From CBDCNP01 sp965222425 (GTDB lineage Bacteria; Acidobacteriota; Vicinamibacteria; Marinacidobacterales; DATDRI01): a stretch of 64,000 nt of DNA. The first letter of the stretch is position 1. Each line of letters begins with the position of its first letter. Shown here piece after piece: positions 46,670-59,043 of this stretch. The notes beneath the pieces were generated by a model, which was not told the origin of the DNA, searched no databases, and saw nothing but the letters and a program-made list of their open reading frames with translations. The stretch covers positions 124,001 through 188,000 of the forward strand of contig CBDCTW010000018.1 of the NCBI GenBank assembly GCA_965222425.1, given 5' to 3'. The position numbers were made by a program, and so were the translations under genes.

Positions 46670-47340
46670 GGGTCTACGCGGATTCGTGTGAGTTGAAGAC
46701 GGCATTTCTGGGTAATGGCGGAAGGAATGCCGCCACGATCTTCAGCTTGAGATATTCCTCGTCGCGATAGCCGTAGGCGCGTCGTTGCAGCACACGGATT
46801 TTGTTGTTGACCCCTTCAACTAGGAGGCGCAGACGTTCCATCTCGGCCACCGCCTTGTCCGGCATATCCCGGCACAGCTTGCCCACATGCGTCGCAAAAC
46901 GCTAGGTGTAGCGCGAGTTGTTCGCCAGCCAGTCCAGGTGTTCTACATGCAAACCGCCGCACCCAGGACAGTTGACGCGCCAACGCTCGTATTCCAGAGA
47001 GATCCGCCAGCCTGCCAACGACAGGTCGCGGACCCGGCACACTTGCTTGTCATAGCGCCCCCGGCACCGTTGCCCACAGTAAGAGCAAACAGCTGTTTTT
47101 TTCGCCTCTTGAGCTGGATGACGCGGGCGTATCGGTCATCGAATACACCCTTCAATCCGGCACCAGCCACGAAACCTGGCAGCGCAAACAGCGAGCGGAT
47201 CGACTGGGAATTTTTCACTCGGTCAGCCTATCCGAAAAATGGACCACTTTTCAGCACCTGATGAAGTCTGGATACCTTTCCCACACAATGAGTTACACTG
47301 TTTTCCGTCAGGACTTACCCACACGAATCCGCGTAGACCC
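46670..47340 (-). mobile_element. Internally deleted ISL3-family element (671 bp)
   Basis: Terminal inverted repeats GGGTCTACGCGGATTCGTGT lie at both ends. The 8-bp duplication TATATAAT (46662–46669 and 47341–47348) is the typical ISL3 target size. Only the N- and C-terminal thirds of a transposase remain inside. It is inserted in the purM promoter and doubles its TATAAT-like box. Confidence 0.9.
46674..47218 (-). pseudogene. ISL3-family transposase remnant, central domain deleted
   Basis: The N-terminal piece (complement about 46943–47218) reads SLFALPGFVAGAGLKGVFDD then RYARVIQLKRRKKQLFALTV; a second frame continues with zinc-ligand-like CPGCGGLHVEHLDW. The C-terminal piece (complement 46674–46886) reads RLLVEGVNNKIRVLQRRAYG then YRDEEYLKLKIVAAFLPPLP, the ISL3 C-terminus. 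The DDE core between them is missing. The copy could be moved only in trans. Confidence 0.85.
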
Positions 47341-47348
47341 TATATAAT
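47341..47348 (+). promoter_or_regulatory. purM -10 box inside the ISL3 target duplication
   Basis: TATATAAT contains a perfect TATAAT eight bases before the purM ATG at 47356, so transcription would begin at or next to that ATG (leaderless). The insertion placed IS DNA where the -35 used to be; no good -35 is seen in the IS end. Confidence 0.5.
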
Positions 47349-47355
47349 GAACCGC

Positions 47356-48381
47356 ATGGACTACTCCTCGGCGGGAGTTGATATCGATGCGGCGGCCAAG
47401 ACGATGGAGAAGATCCGCCGGCTGGCTCGTAAGACCTTCACCGCAGGAACCCTCGGAGACATCGGAAGCTTCGGGGGGCTCTTCCGTTTGGACACGAGTA
47501 AATACCGAGACCCGGTCTTGGTCGCCAGCACAGACGGAGTCGGGACGAAGCTGAAAGTCGCTTTCTCCTCCGGCCGTCACGATACGGTGGGTTACGATTT
47601 GGTCTCCCACTGTATCAACGACATTTTCGTGCAAGGGGCTAGGCCTCTCTTTTTTCTCGACTACCTGGCAATGGGGAAGCTCGTGCCTGACGTGGCGGAG
47701 GCGGTGGTCTCCGGGATCGCTCGGGCCTGCGAGGAGTTTGGAGTGTCGCTCCTGGGTGGCGAGACGGCCGAGATGCCCGGCTTGTATCAGGAGGGCGAGT
47801 ACGATCTGGCGGGGACTATCGTAGGTGTCGTGGAGCGAGAGGACATCATCGATGGATCGAGTGTCGAGCCCGGCGACGTGCTGATTGGACTCGGCTCAAC
47901 GGGTCTCCACACCAACGGATACTCACTGGCCCGGAAGATCTTCTTCGAGAAAGAAGGACTGAGGCCAGAAAGTGTTGTGGAAGAGTTAGGTGCTTCGGTG
48001 GCCGACCTCCTCCTCGCTCCACACCGCTGCTACCTTCCTTTGGTAGAGCCTCTTCTCGAAAAGAGGTTGGTCAAGGCCATGGCCCACATTACCGGAGGCG
48101 GCCTCACGGATAACATTCCGCGAGTCTTGCCGCGCGGTACTGCGGCATGCGTTCGCTTGGGCAGTTGGGCGCTTCCTGAGCTCTTCGACTACCTGAGGCG
48201 TAAGGGCTCGGTCTCGGAGAGCGAGATGTTGCGCACGTTCAATGTGGGGATCGGCATGGTCGTGATGGTGGCGAGCCCGCATCGGCCCGAAGCCCTCGAG
48301 CTGCTGTCGAGCCACGCGCCGTTGGTCATTGGGGAGATCGTCACCGGAGACGGCAGAGTCCTTTACGAGGGATCGCTTTGA
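47356..48381 (+). CDS. purM: Phosphoribosylformylglycinamidine cyclo-ligase (AIR synthetase)
   Basis: A 341-aa enzyme that closes FGAM to AIR in purine synthesis. Motifs are DYSSAGVDIDAA, the ATP-binding VASTDGVGTKLKVA, the conserved VNDI-like CINDIFVQGARPLFFLDYLA, GGETAEMPGLYQEGEYDLAG and ITGGGLTDNIPRVLP. ATG 47356 is preferred to 47347 because the only -10 box overlaps the latter. The gene overlaps purN by 4 bp (TTGA). The ISL3 derivative directly upstream may have changed its expression, but the coding sequence is intact. Confidence 0.95.
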   Translation: MDYSSAGVDIDAAAKTMEKIRRLARKTFTAGTLGDIGSFGGLFRLDTSKYRDPVLVASTDGVGTKLKVAFSSGRHDTVGYDLVSHCINDIFVQGARPLFFLDYLAMGKLVPDVAEAVVSGIARACEEFGVSLLGGETAEMPGLYQEGEYDLAGTIVGVVEREDIIDGSSVEPGDVLIGLGSTGLHTNGYSLARKIFFEKEGLRPESVVEELGASVADLLLAPHRCYLPLVEPLLEKRLVKAMAHITGGGLTDNIPRVLPRGTAACVRLGSWALPELFDYLRRKGSVSESEMLRTFNVGIGMVVMVASPHRPEALELLSSHAPLVIGEIVTGDGRVLYEGSL

Positions 48382-49022
48382 GCGCGGACGGCCGCACGCT
48401 CGGAATCTTGATTTCCGGGCGCGGCTCGAATCTCCAAGCCATTCTCGACGCGATTGGTCAGGGCGAGCTGGACGCGCGGATCGGGATCGTCGTGAGCAAC
48501 GTGGCGTCGGCGGCGGGGCTCGCCCGGGCGCGCGAGGCCGACGTTCCCACTGCCGTCTTCGATCACAAGAGTTGTGGCTCGCGTGAAGACTTTGATCAGG
48601 CGGTCGTCGACGAGCTCAATCGACACGAAATCGATCTAGTCTGCCTAGCCGGCTTCATGAGGCTTTTGTCTCCGGTATTTGTCCGGGCCTTTCGAAACCG
48701 CATCCTCAATATACATCCCTCACTTCTCCCTTCTTTCCCCGGACTCCATGCTCAGCGGCGGGCTCTCGAGCACGGCGTCAAAGTGTCCGGTTGTACGGTG
48801 CATGTCGTCGACGAGGAATTGGACCACGGACCGATCGTGCTCCAAACTGCGGTCGCCGTGAAAGACGACGACACGGAAGAAACTCTCTCCGATCGCATTC
48901 TCAAGGAAGAGCACCGCGCTTATCCGAAAGCGATCCGCCTGATTCTCGATCGAAAGTCACCCTCTCCCACCCTCTATTCAGGCGGAGAGGGCCGGGCCGA
49001 GGGGGGGACCGACAGGCAGTGA
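48378..49022 (+). CDS. purN: Phosphoribosylglycinamide formyltransferase
   Basis: A 214-aa enzyme that transfers a formyl group from 10-formyl-THF to GAR. Motifs: LGILISGRGSNLQAILD, the folate/active-site stretch ILNIHPSLLPSFPGLHA (catalytic N and H), GCTVHVVDEELDHGPIVLQ (catalytic D). It starts with TTG inside the purM stop and overlaps tyrS by GTGA. The C-terminal tail after LILDRKSPSP is longer than usual and low in conservation. Confidence 0.95.
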   Translation: MSADGRTLGILISGRGSNLQAILDAIGQGELDARIGIVVSNVASAAGLARAREADVPTAVFDHKSCGSREDFDQAVVDELNRHEIDLVCLAGFMRLLSPVFVRAFRNRILNIHPSLLPSFPGLHAQRRALEHGVKVSGCTVHVVDEELDHGPIVLQTAVAVKDDDTEETLSDRILKEEHRAYPKAIRLILDRKSPSPTLYSGGEGRAEGGTDRQ

Positions 49023-50236
49023 AGAAGCTCTCTCTCGACGAGCAGGTCGCGTATCTCACCAAAGGAACGGTGGATGTGGTGAGGCCGGAAGAGCTCCGGG
49101 CCAAGCTCGAGCGATCGGCTAAGACGGGCAAGCCGCTCAAGGTGAAAGTAGGTTTCGATCCTTCTGCGCCGGACATACATCTCGGCCACACCGTGGTCAT
49201 GAGGAAGATGAAGCACTTCCAGGATCTCGGCCACATCGTCTACTTCCTCATTGGAGATTTTACCGGCCTCATCGGGGATCCGAGTGGGAAGTCGAAGACA
49301 CGTCCTCAACTGACGCGAGAGCAAGTCGAGCAAAATGCCGAGACCTACAAGCAACAGGTCTTCAAGATCTTGGATCCCGAGAAAACAGAAATTCCATTCA
49401 ACAGTACTTGGCTTAACAAGCTCAATGGAGAAGCTATGGTTCGCCTCACCGCGAAGTACACGGTGGCTCGCATGCTCGAGCGTGACGACTTCAAACGCCG
49501 GTACGAGGCGCAAGAGCCGATCGCCATTCATGAGTTTCTCTACCCTTTGGTCCAAGCCTACGACTCGGTACACCTCGAAGCGGATTTCGAGCTAGGCGGG
49601 ACGGATCAGACATTCAACCTTCTCGTCGGCCGAGACATCATGCGTGGGTACGGACTCGAGCCGCAGGTCATCATGACCATGCCTCTTCTCGAGGGCACCG
49701 ACGGCTTCGAAAAAATGTCGAAGAGCCTCGACAACTACGTCGGCGTCACCGAGCCACCGAAGGAGATGTACGGGAAGCTCATGTCGATCTCCGATGACTT
49801 AATGTTTCGGTATTACGAGCTTCTGACCGACATGAGTATCGCCGATATCGAGAGGCTTCGCGGAGAGATCAAAGAAGGGAAAGTTCACCCCAAGCAAGCC
49901 AAGATGGATTTGGCGCGCCAGATCGTCACCGACTTTCACTCTCAGGACGAAGCCCGGCAAGCCGAGGAAGCCTTCGAGGCCGTTTTTCGTAAGGGTGGAC
50001 TGCCGGACGATATGCCCGAGTACCGGTTGCGAAGGGGCGCGAAGCCTATTTTTCTTTCCCGGCTGATGGTCGACGCGGGCCTCACGAGCTCAAAGAGCGA
50101 ATCGGGTCGTCTCATCAAGCAGGGCGCGGTTCAAATCGACGGAAACCGCGTCGGCGACGACCGCGAGCTCGAGCCGAAGGGCTCGTTCGTATTGAAAGTC
50201 GGCAAGAGGCGCTTTTGCTGGGTCGTCCACGATTAA
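49019..50236 (+). CDS. tyrS: Tyrosyl-tRNA synthetase
   Basis: A 405-aa class I aminoacyl-tRNA synthetase. It has the HIGH-type motif in APDIHLGHTVVMRKM, the tyrosine-pocket segment ADFELGGTDQTFNLL, KMSKS in DGFEKMSKSLDNYVG, and a C-terminal S4 RNA-binding domain (FLSRLMVDAGLTSSKSESGR). The GTG start sits in the purN stop; the longer frame from 48791 lies inside purN and is rejected. The arrangement makes purM-purN-tyrS a tightly coupled operon. Confidence 0.96.
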   Translation: MKKLSLDEQVAYLTKGTVDVVRPEELRAKLERSAKTGKPLKVKVGFDPSAPDIHLGHTVVMRKMKHFQDLGHIVYFLIGDFTGLIGDPSGKSKTRPQLTREQVEQNAETYKQQVFKILDPEKTEIPFNSTWLNKLNGEAMVRLTAKYTVARMLERDDFKRRYEAQEPIAIHEFLYPLVQAYDSVHLEADFELGGTDQTFNLLVGRDIMRGYGLEPQVIMTMPLLEGTDGFEKMSKSLDNYVGVTEPPKEMYGKLMSISDDLMFRYYELLTDMSIADIERLRGEIKEGKVHPKQAKMDLARQIVTDFHSQDEARQAEEAFEAVFRKGGLPDDMPEYRLRRGAKPIFLSRLMVDAGLTSSKSESGRLIKQGAVQIDGNRVGDDRELEPKGSFVLKVGKRRFCWVVHD

Positions 50237-50249
50237 GCACCCGTTTGAC

Positions 50250-50691
50250 CGTGCCCCTCCCTAGTCGCAGCGAGCCGAGGTTCGAGGTTCAGGCATCGAT
50301 TCCCGGTGGAGAAACGACGACGATCCCGCTGCCACGGGTTGGACCCGGTGCCTATGAGGCTTCGATCCCCGCTCCAGCCGGCTGGGTCGAGCCCCTATGC
50401 GTTTCAGCCTTGCCGCCGACGCGGTAGAGGAACAAACGCGCAAGCTCTTCTACGGCTTTTCCGACGAGTATCGATTCCGGCCCGCCCCAAACCGAGCTCC
50501 TTCGTATGGTGAGCGAAGAGACGGGTGGCAAGTTCGAACCGGAGGTCGAGGAAATCTTTGCCGACTACGGAGACCGTGTCACGGTGCCCACGCCGCTCTG
50601 GCCCTTCCTCGCGGGACTCGCTCTCGTGCTCTATCTTCTCGACGTCGACCCTCCGCCGCGCCCCCGGGCTGTGGAAGCGGTCTCATTCTGA
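50250..50691 (+). pseudogene. VWA/CARDB-type large membrane protein, C-terminal remnant with two frameshifts
   Basis: Three frames in order match the end of Planctomycete/Acidobacterial VWA-glutamine-amidotransferase-like membrane proteins: first FEVQASIPGGETTTIPLPRV and GPGAYEASIPAPAG; then AVEEQTRKLFYGFSDEYRFR; then MVSEETGGKFEPEVEEIFAD and the terminal helix PTPLWPFLAGLALVLYLLDV. Indels near 50395 and 50490 separate them. The large N-terminal part is missing upstream at tyrS. Confidence 0.6.
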
Positions 50692-51445
50692 CATGAGTCC
50701 AACATTCTTGCCGACGCGGGCATCGCGTTCGAGCTAACTGGGGATTTGGACAAAGCACTGGCTTCGTACCGCGAGTCGATGCAGATCGAAATGGAACGGC
50801 AGGACCACGTCAACCTGGCAAACCGCCTCGACCACGTCGCCAATATCTACCGGCTCAAAGGCCAGTACGACGACGCTCTCATCTATCTGGAGCAGGCAAA
50901 GTCCCACGCCGCCAAGTCCGGTGAGAAGCGCGAGAAGTCGATCAATCTTACTTATATGGGCCTGGTCCGGAAGGCCCAGGGACAATACGAACAGGCTCTC
51001 GAAACCTTGTTAGAGGCGCTGGCGATTTCCCAGGAGATTGAGGAGCGGGCCGGTGTTGCCGAAATCCACAAATACCTCGCGGAGATTTATCACGACCAAG
51101 GGCGGTATGGTGACGCTTATAAGTCGCTCCAGCAGGGTTTGGGACTCTTCATTCAGCTTCGGAACGAGTACGACATCGCCTCGGTCCGATCTCCGCTTGG
51201 ATATCTGCTTGGCGAACTTGGCTTGGCGGATGAGGCCGGCAAGGAATTGGCCGAGGCCGAACAACTTGCCGTCAGAGCCGAGGCCCAAGGTCTTATGCCT
51301 GAAATCTTACTGGGCCGGAGCGCGCTGGCCCGTTTGCAGGGAAAACATCGTGAAGCGGATCAGGCTTCCGAGCAGGTTAATGCGACCGCCGATCGGATTG
51401 GCCGAAAGGAAGTGACCATCGCGTCACAGATAGAGCGGGGCCGCG

Positions 51446-52905
51446 GGGGATGTCCCGGCCGCTGTTGAATTTGGTGGGGTAGCGGCGGCACCTGTGAATA
51501 CTCTTAGGCAGCAAACTCATCGCTGTCAAGAGATTTCTGTTTGCTTCTAAGCGCGTGAACGAGAGCGCCCATATGGCGATAGCCTTTGATACGCCGGAAC
51601 TTTTTCTGCGCGGTGACGACGCCAAGAGCGGTCCATCGGCGAACCATGGAAGGACTCTTCCAACGCTTGACGTTTCTCGATACTCTGCGAATGGTTCCGT
51701 TGAGATTCTCAATGGCGTTCGTCGTGGCAAGAGACTGGCGAAGTAAGGCGGGCGGCGCGAGCTTCACGACCGTGAGTGTTTCTTCCATCCCTTCACGAAG
51801 GCTTCCGGCAGCTTCGTCGTAGCCGTTTCGCTCGAGCCACGACACCAATGCCTGAAGTCGCTTGCGCGCCTTGTCGGCACTCTTGCACTTGTAGGCTTCC
51901 TTCATCGTCTGGAGCACGTAGGCGTGACGAGACTTGGGAAGGTACGAGCGAAGATTTCGGAGTTTATGGATCTGGCACCTTTGGATGACCGCGAGGTCCC
52001 CCAAAACGTCGACGAGTGCCTTGCGGATGCCTTTGCCTCCGTCCACTACGCAGAGAATCGACTCATCGACGCGCAAGCCTCGCTCGAGAAGGTCCTGCAA
52101 CATCGCGGTGCACACTCGAAAGTTTTCCGTCGAGCCCAGCCATATACCCAGGGGCACCTTCGTTCCATCTATTGTAATACCTAGAGTTACGACGACGGTC
52201 TGTCCGGCCACCTCAAGGCCATCCAGCATCAGTGCCGCAAGCTCGAACTCCTCTAGCCGCCGAGACAGGTATTCCTCGAGCTTCTTAGTCGTCTGGCTCA
52301 CGAGGTGACGGCTGGCGGCACTCTTACTCGTGCCACGAGACTTCAACTTGGCCGCGGGTTTGTCCAGACTCGATTCGTAATTTCGGGTCGATACGCCCAC
52401 CAAGATCTGATTCAACACTCGCTCTGGAAGCGGGTCTTCTTCGCGGAAGGCTTCGAAGTGTGGAAGCGACGCCTCCGCGCCCGACTTCGAGCGAACTCGA
52501 GGTCGCGACACTTGGATGCGACGACCACCGAAGCTCAGCTCTCCGTTCGTGCTCCCCCAGTGGTTATGAGTTCGCTCCTTCTCGTGCTTGCCCTTGAGCC
52601 CCGCGATCTCCTCGGCGTCCTCTCCGAGCAGTAGGTGCAGAGCTGTCAGTCCTTGCTCGTACACCCATTCCGTCAGATCCGCCTTCGTGGCCGCGATCCC
52701 AGCTATCATCGGTAGCAGTATCTGACCGACTTGGCCAACTACCTTGCCCGTAGGCGAGTGCGTTTGCTTTCTTACTGGCTTCTTTGATTTCCTAGGCATT
52801 GGTGGCTCCTTGTCCCCCTCTGGAGACGGTTTATTGGCAGACCTATTCTTAGGCCGGCCAAGGAGCCGCAGCTACCCCAAATTCAACATCCGGCGGGACA
52901 TCCCC
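51446..52905 (-). mobile_element. IS256-family insertion sequence, copy 2 of a pair (1460 bp)
   Basis: Identical length and ends to the element at 23216. The target duplication is GGGCCGCG at 51438–51445 and 52906–52913. Same orientation as copy 1, 28.2 kb away. Confidence 0.95.
51504..52799 (-). CDS. IS256-family transposase (copy 2)
   Basis: 431 aa, differing from the copy at 23274 at three residues (G in LLLGEDAEE, F in TENFRV, W in RRWTAL). Catalytic residues intact. Confidence 0.95.
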   Translation of the reverse strand: MPRKSKKPVRKQTHSPTGKVVGQVGQILLPMIAGIAATKADLTEWVYEQGLTALHLLLGEDAEEIAGLKGKHEKERTHNHWGSTNGELSFGGRRIQVSRPRVRSKSGAEASLPHFEAFREEDPLPERVLNQILVGVSTRNYESSLDKPAAKLKSRGTSKSAASRHLVSQTTKKLEEYLSRRLEEFELAALMLDGLEVAGQTVVVTLGITIDGTKVPLGIWLGSTENFRVCTAMLQDLLERGLRVDESILCVVDGGKGIRKALVDVLGDLAVIQRCQIHKLRNLRSYLPKSRHAYVLQTMKEAYKCKSADKARKRLQALVSWLERNGYDEAAGSLREGMEETLTVVKLAPPALLRQSLATTNAIENLNGTIRRVSRNVKRWKSPSMVRRWTALGVVTAQKKFRRIKGYRHMGALVHALRSKQKSLDSDEFAA

Positions 52906-53430
52906 GGGCCGCGTCTATCTCGCGCAAGGAAAGCTTGCCGATGCCGAAGGCGTTCTTCTGCAAGCGAAGCAGGAGGCGGGACGAGCGCGCTTGCGTCCGT
53001 TGGAGGCGAAAGCGGTTATCGAGCTAGCGCAGGTCAAGCTCGCTCAAGGCGATGCCGAAGCTGCCCGGCAGGCGGCGTCCGATGCCATCGACTTGGCCGA
53101 GAAATTCTCCGGGCGCCCGATCCTGGTGAAGGCTAATGCCCTGCTGGGAGAGTCCCTTCTTGGGTTGGGGGATAACGCCGCGGCGGTCGAAGCCTATGCC
53201 CAGGCAGCCTCGAATCTCGCTTGGATCCAGGGCAGCTTGCTGCCCGAGCACGTCGACTCCTTCATGGGCCGGAAGGACATTCGGGCCATGGTCCAAAGGG
53301 CGGTGGAAGTTCTCGAGGGAGCGGGCCGGGCCACGGAGGCTGCTCCTCTAACGAGATGGGCGGTCCCCTCTGTTCCGGCCCCCGATCCCTCCTAAGTCCC
53401 GGGAAAAGCTCGTCCAATGCGGGTTTTCTC

Positions 53431-53459
53431 TTGACAGGAGCTCTTACATGCATTAGCCT
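53431..53459 (+). promoter_or_regulatory. rRNA operon promoter candidate
   Basis: A perfect TTGACA at 53431–53436, a 17-bp spacer, and TAGCCT at 53454–53459 as a weak -10. It lies about 180 bp before the 16S 5' end, as expected, in the gap after the TPR stop. Confidence 0.5.
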
Positions 53460-53482
53460 GTACAACTGCCCCGAGTGGGGTC

Positions 53483-53507
53483 TGTTCTTTGAAAACTAGA
53501 TAGAGCG
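53483..53507 (+). promoter_or_regulatory. BoxA-like antiterminator and 5' strand of the 16S processing stem
   Basis: TGTTCTTTGA matches rRNA BoxA. The segment 53484–53507 (GTTCTTTGAAAACTAGATAG and AGCG) pairs with 55261–55284 after the 16S (CGCTCTATCTAGTTTTGAGA and GAAC), giving a 24-bp stem with two mismatches that encloses 16S for RNase III cleavage. Confidence 0.75.
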
Positions 53508-53632
53508 AGAACAAGCCAAGCGAGTATTTCCAAACGAAGTAGCAACTTCGGAAGCTAGAAACAGGCTTTTGGAGTTTAACGAGTTTCGGGTTGACCGGAG
53601 CCTTCGGGCGAAGGTAGGTCTGGAGCAAGTTT

Positions 53633-55194
<1,562 letters not shown>

Positions 55195-55392
55195 GGAGAA
55201 CCCGGGTACCTCTTCGGGGGATACCCAGACCTCCTAGGTCGATTTGTTTTGGCAAAGTCCCGCTCTATCTAGTTTTGAGAGAACAATACCCTGGGGGCGC
55301 CCCGGCGCGCGTATGGGCAAAGGTCCAACAAGCCCGTGGGTCACGAGGACGCCGGATAAGCGTCGTCGGAGGCCCGGGGGGGGGTTGTGGAA

Positions 55393-55471
<79 letters not shown>

Positions 55472-55530
55472 GCTCTTGAAGTCGTGCGGGACTGGCCTCG
55501 GCGAGGCCAACAGTGTTTTCGGGCAAAGTC

Positions 55531-55606
55531 GGGGAATTAGCTCAGCTGGGAGAGCGCCTGCCTTGCACGCAGGAGGTCACCGGTTCGAACCCGGTATTCT
55601 CCACCA
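55531..55606 (+). tRNA. tRNA-Ala (UGC), CCA encoded
   Basis: Acceptor stem GGGGAAT/ATTCTCC, anticodon TGC (55564–55566) in CTTGCAC, T-arm CCGGTTCGAACCCGG, CCA at 55604–55606. Confidence 0.97.
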
Positions 55607-56296
55607 GTTGTTCGAGGTGGAAGCAGAACGGCCAACAGAAGTTGACCGCTCTGCCTCCGGTTCGACGACGAGTCGGAGCGTAAGGCTCTTTGGCAACTGA
55701 ATATCTGGCAAATTGGTGCTACACACTGCGCAGTACGGCGAAAGACTGTGTTTTTGCTCTTAGCAAATTCTATGGTCAAGCTACTAAGGGCGTACGGTGG
55801 ATGCCTTGGCGCAGAGAGGCGATGAAGGACGTGGCAGGCTGCGATAAGCCTCGGTGAGCCGCGAGCAGGCTTTGACCCGGGGATTTCCGAATGGGGAAAC
55901 CCGATGGAGGTAATGCTCCATCATCCGTTGTTGAATCCATAGGCGGCGGAAGCGAACTCGGGGAAGTGAACCATCTCAGTACCCGAAGGAAAAGAAAGCA
56001 ACCGCGATCCCCCAAGTAGCGGCGAGCGAACGGGGAACAGCCTAAACCGTCATGATGTCAAGTCCGTGAACGTTGTCATGGCGGTGTTGCGGGATCTGGC
56101 CGGGCCCAGTTACGGATGGGCCGGGGAGTTACCAATCGGCGCGTTAACCGAACGGCATGGAAAGGCCGGCGATACAGAGTGAAAGCCTCGTACGTGAAAA
56201 CGCTGTCGACTCCTGGCCGAATTCCCAAGTACCACGGGACACGAGGAATCTTGTGGGAATCTGGGGGGACCATCCTCCAAGGCTAAATACTACTCT

Positions 56297-56338
<42 letters not shown>

Positions 56339-56430
56339 AACCTCTGTTAGAGGAGTGAAATAGTACCTGAAACCGTATGTCTACAAGCAGTGGGAGGGCG
56401 TTTGCTCGAGCTTCGGCTCTTGTATTGCCC

Positions 56431-56464
<34 letters not shown>

Positions 56465-56606
56465 TGTTCTCTGTGGCGAGGTTAAGCTTTGAAGCGAGCC
56501 GTAGCGAAAGCGAGTCCGAAATGGGCGTTTAGTCGCAGGGAGCAGACGCGAAACGAGGCGATCTACCCTTGGCCAGGGTGAAACACGGGTAACACCGTGC
56601 GGAGGC

Positions 56607-56647
<41 letters not shown>

Positions 56648-56831
56648 GTAGGGGTGAAAGGCTAATCAAGCCTCGTGATAGCCCGTTCTCCTCGAAATAG
56701 CTTTAGGGCTAGCCTCGAGGGATCGGTCACGGTGGTAAAGTACTGGATGGACTAGGGGCCTTACCAGGTTACTGAATCCAACCAAACTCTGAATGCCGTG
56801 AACCGTACCTCGGGAGTCAGACTACGGAGGC

Positions 56832-56867
<36 letters not shown>

Positions 56868-56919
56868 CCAGCTAAGGTCCCAAAATGCAAGCTAAGTGGG
56901 AAAGGATCTGGAGACGCTT

Positions 56920-56988
<69 letters not shown>

Positions 56989-57659
56989 GCTCCGGGCCGA
57001 TAATGTAACGGGGCTCAAGCTTGCTACCGAAGCTGCGGATCTCAGTTGATCTGCGGATGAGTTGAGGTGGTAGAGGAGCGTTCCATGCAGGTTGAAGCCA
57101 GACCGTGAGGACTGGTCGACAGTATGGAAGTGACCCTGCCGGCATAAGTAGCGATAATCCAGGTGAGAACCCTGGACGCCGAAAGCCTAAGGTTTCCTGA
57201 GGAAGGTCAGTCCTCTCAGGGTTAGTCGGTTCCTAAGGTGAGGCCGAAAGGCGTAGCCGATGGACAGCAGGTCAATATTCCTGCACCACCTAAAAGGCGT
57301 TTGAGCGATGGGGTGACGCAGAAAGATAGGTCTACGCGCGATTGGTTGTGCGCGGCCTTGGTCATAGGTGGGGACCCAGGTAAATCCGGGTTTCATTAAC
57401 ACCGAGGGCCGAGGGGAAGTGCGTCTTCGGACAAACCAACTGACTGAATCTACGCTGCCAAGAAAAACCTCTAGTGAGTCTTTTGGGTGACCGTACCATA
57501 AACCGACACAGGTGGGCGAGGAGAGAATCCAAAGGCGCAAGTGTGAACCCTCGTTAAGGAACTCGGCAAACTAACCCCGTAACTTCGGGATAAGGGGTGC
57601 CTCGTTAGGGTGAAGGGACTTGCTTCTGGAGCCCGAGGAGGTCGCAGAGAAATGGCCCA

Positions 57660-57691
<32 letters not shown>

Positions 57692-57720
57692 AAAGTCAAA
57701 AACGACGTATAGGGTCTGAC

Positions 57721-57751
<31 letters not shown>

Positions 57752-57777
57752 GGTTAGCTTGGGGTAACTCTGGCGAA

Positions 57778-58096
<319 letters not shown>

Positions 58097-58110
58097 AACG
58101 GTCCTAAGGT

Positions 58111-58404
58111 TACACATCGTAGCCCCCGTTAGCCGCAAGGTTAACGGTGCATCTGGCTATATGCTGGAAAGTCTGAGTATCTGGTGGTACTCGCCCGCGT
58201 TCGTAGAATGTGGGCAGTGAAAATCCATCCAGTGCAGACAATCAGCAGGGAAGTTCGGTGATCCACCGAACCCCTCAGAGACTACACGCCGGACATCCTG
58301 AGATCATTGGGATGAAGATATAGTCCGTACCTCATGGCGACATGAGGAGGTCGGCAGAAATGACCGGCCCGCTTCGCCCGCCTGGCGAAGTGGTAACAGA
58401 TTAG
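58111..58404 (+). ncRNA. Group I intron 2 in 23S rRNA (site equivalent to E. coli 1931)
   Basis: A 294-nt intron between ...CCTAAGGT and AGCGAAATTCC. P1 is exon GGT plus intron TAC pairing with GTAGCC, with U•G at the splice site; P2 is CCGTTA/TAACGG. The core has GACAATCAGCAGG, CAGAGACTACACGCC and GATATAGTCC (P7 GACTA/TAGTC). It ends in G. It shares blocks such as TATGCTGG and GAGTATCT with intron 1, so the two are related. No endonuclease gene. Confidence 0.92.
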
Positions 58405-58448
<44 letters not shown>

Positions 58449-58524
58449 CAACGATCTGGGCGCTGTCTTTACGAGGGGCACTGCGAATTTGTAGTACCGG
58501 TGAAGATGCCGGTTACCCGCGACA

Positions 58525-58555
<31 letters not shown>

Positions 58556-58705
58556 CCCTAGCAGTGATTTTTGGCACGTTGTGCGCAGAATAGGTGGGAG
58601 GCTTTGAACCTAGAGCTCCGGCTTTGGGGGAGCCAACTGTGAGATACCACCCTCATCGTTCTGAAGTTCTAACCTAGGCCCGTTATCCGGGTCGGGGACA
58701 CTGTT

Positions 58706-58741
<36 letters not shown>

Positions 58742-58891
58742 ATGTAACGGAGGCGCCCGAAGGTTCGCTCAGGCTGATTGGAAACCAGCCGTAGAGTGTA
58801 AAGGCACAAGCGAGCTTGACTGCGAGACCAACAAGTCGAGCAGGTTGGAAACAAGGGCTTAGTGATCCGGCGGTTCCGTATGGAAGGGCCG

Positions 58892-58930
<39 letters not shown>

Positions 58931-58960
58931 TATCTGGTCCAAGAGTTCACATCGACGACC

Positions 58961-58997
<37 letters not shown>

Positions 58998-59011
58998 AGC
59001 TGTAGCAGGTT

Positions 59012-59043
<32 letters not shown>

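Larger units (their letters stand above)
50698..53395 (+). pseudogene. TPR-repeat protein, N-terminally truncated and split by an IS256 element
   Basis: Part 1 (50698–51445) carries several tetratricopeptide repeats (ANIYRLKGQYDDALIYLEQA, TYMGLVRKAQGQYEQALETL, KYLAEIYHDQGRYGDAYKSL). Part 2 (52914–53395) continues VYLAQGKLADAEGVLLQAKQ and LLGESLLGLGDNAAAVEAYA, ending SLLPEHVDSFMGRKDIRAMV. The IS is bounded by GGGCCGCG; excision restores ERGRVYLAQGK in frame. The 5' end begins right after a stop with no start codon before the TTG at 50746, so the N-terminal domain is already lost. Such C-termini are found in large Acidobacterial TPR kinases and regulators. Confidence 0.85.
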
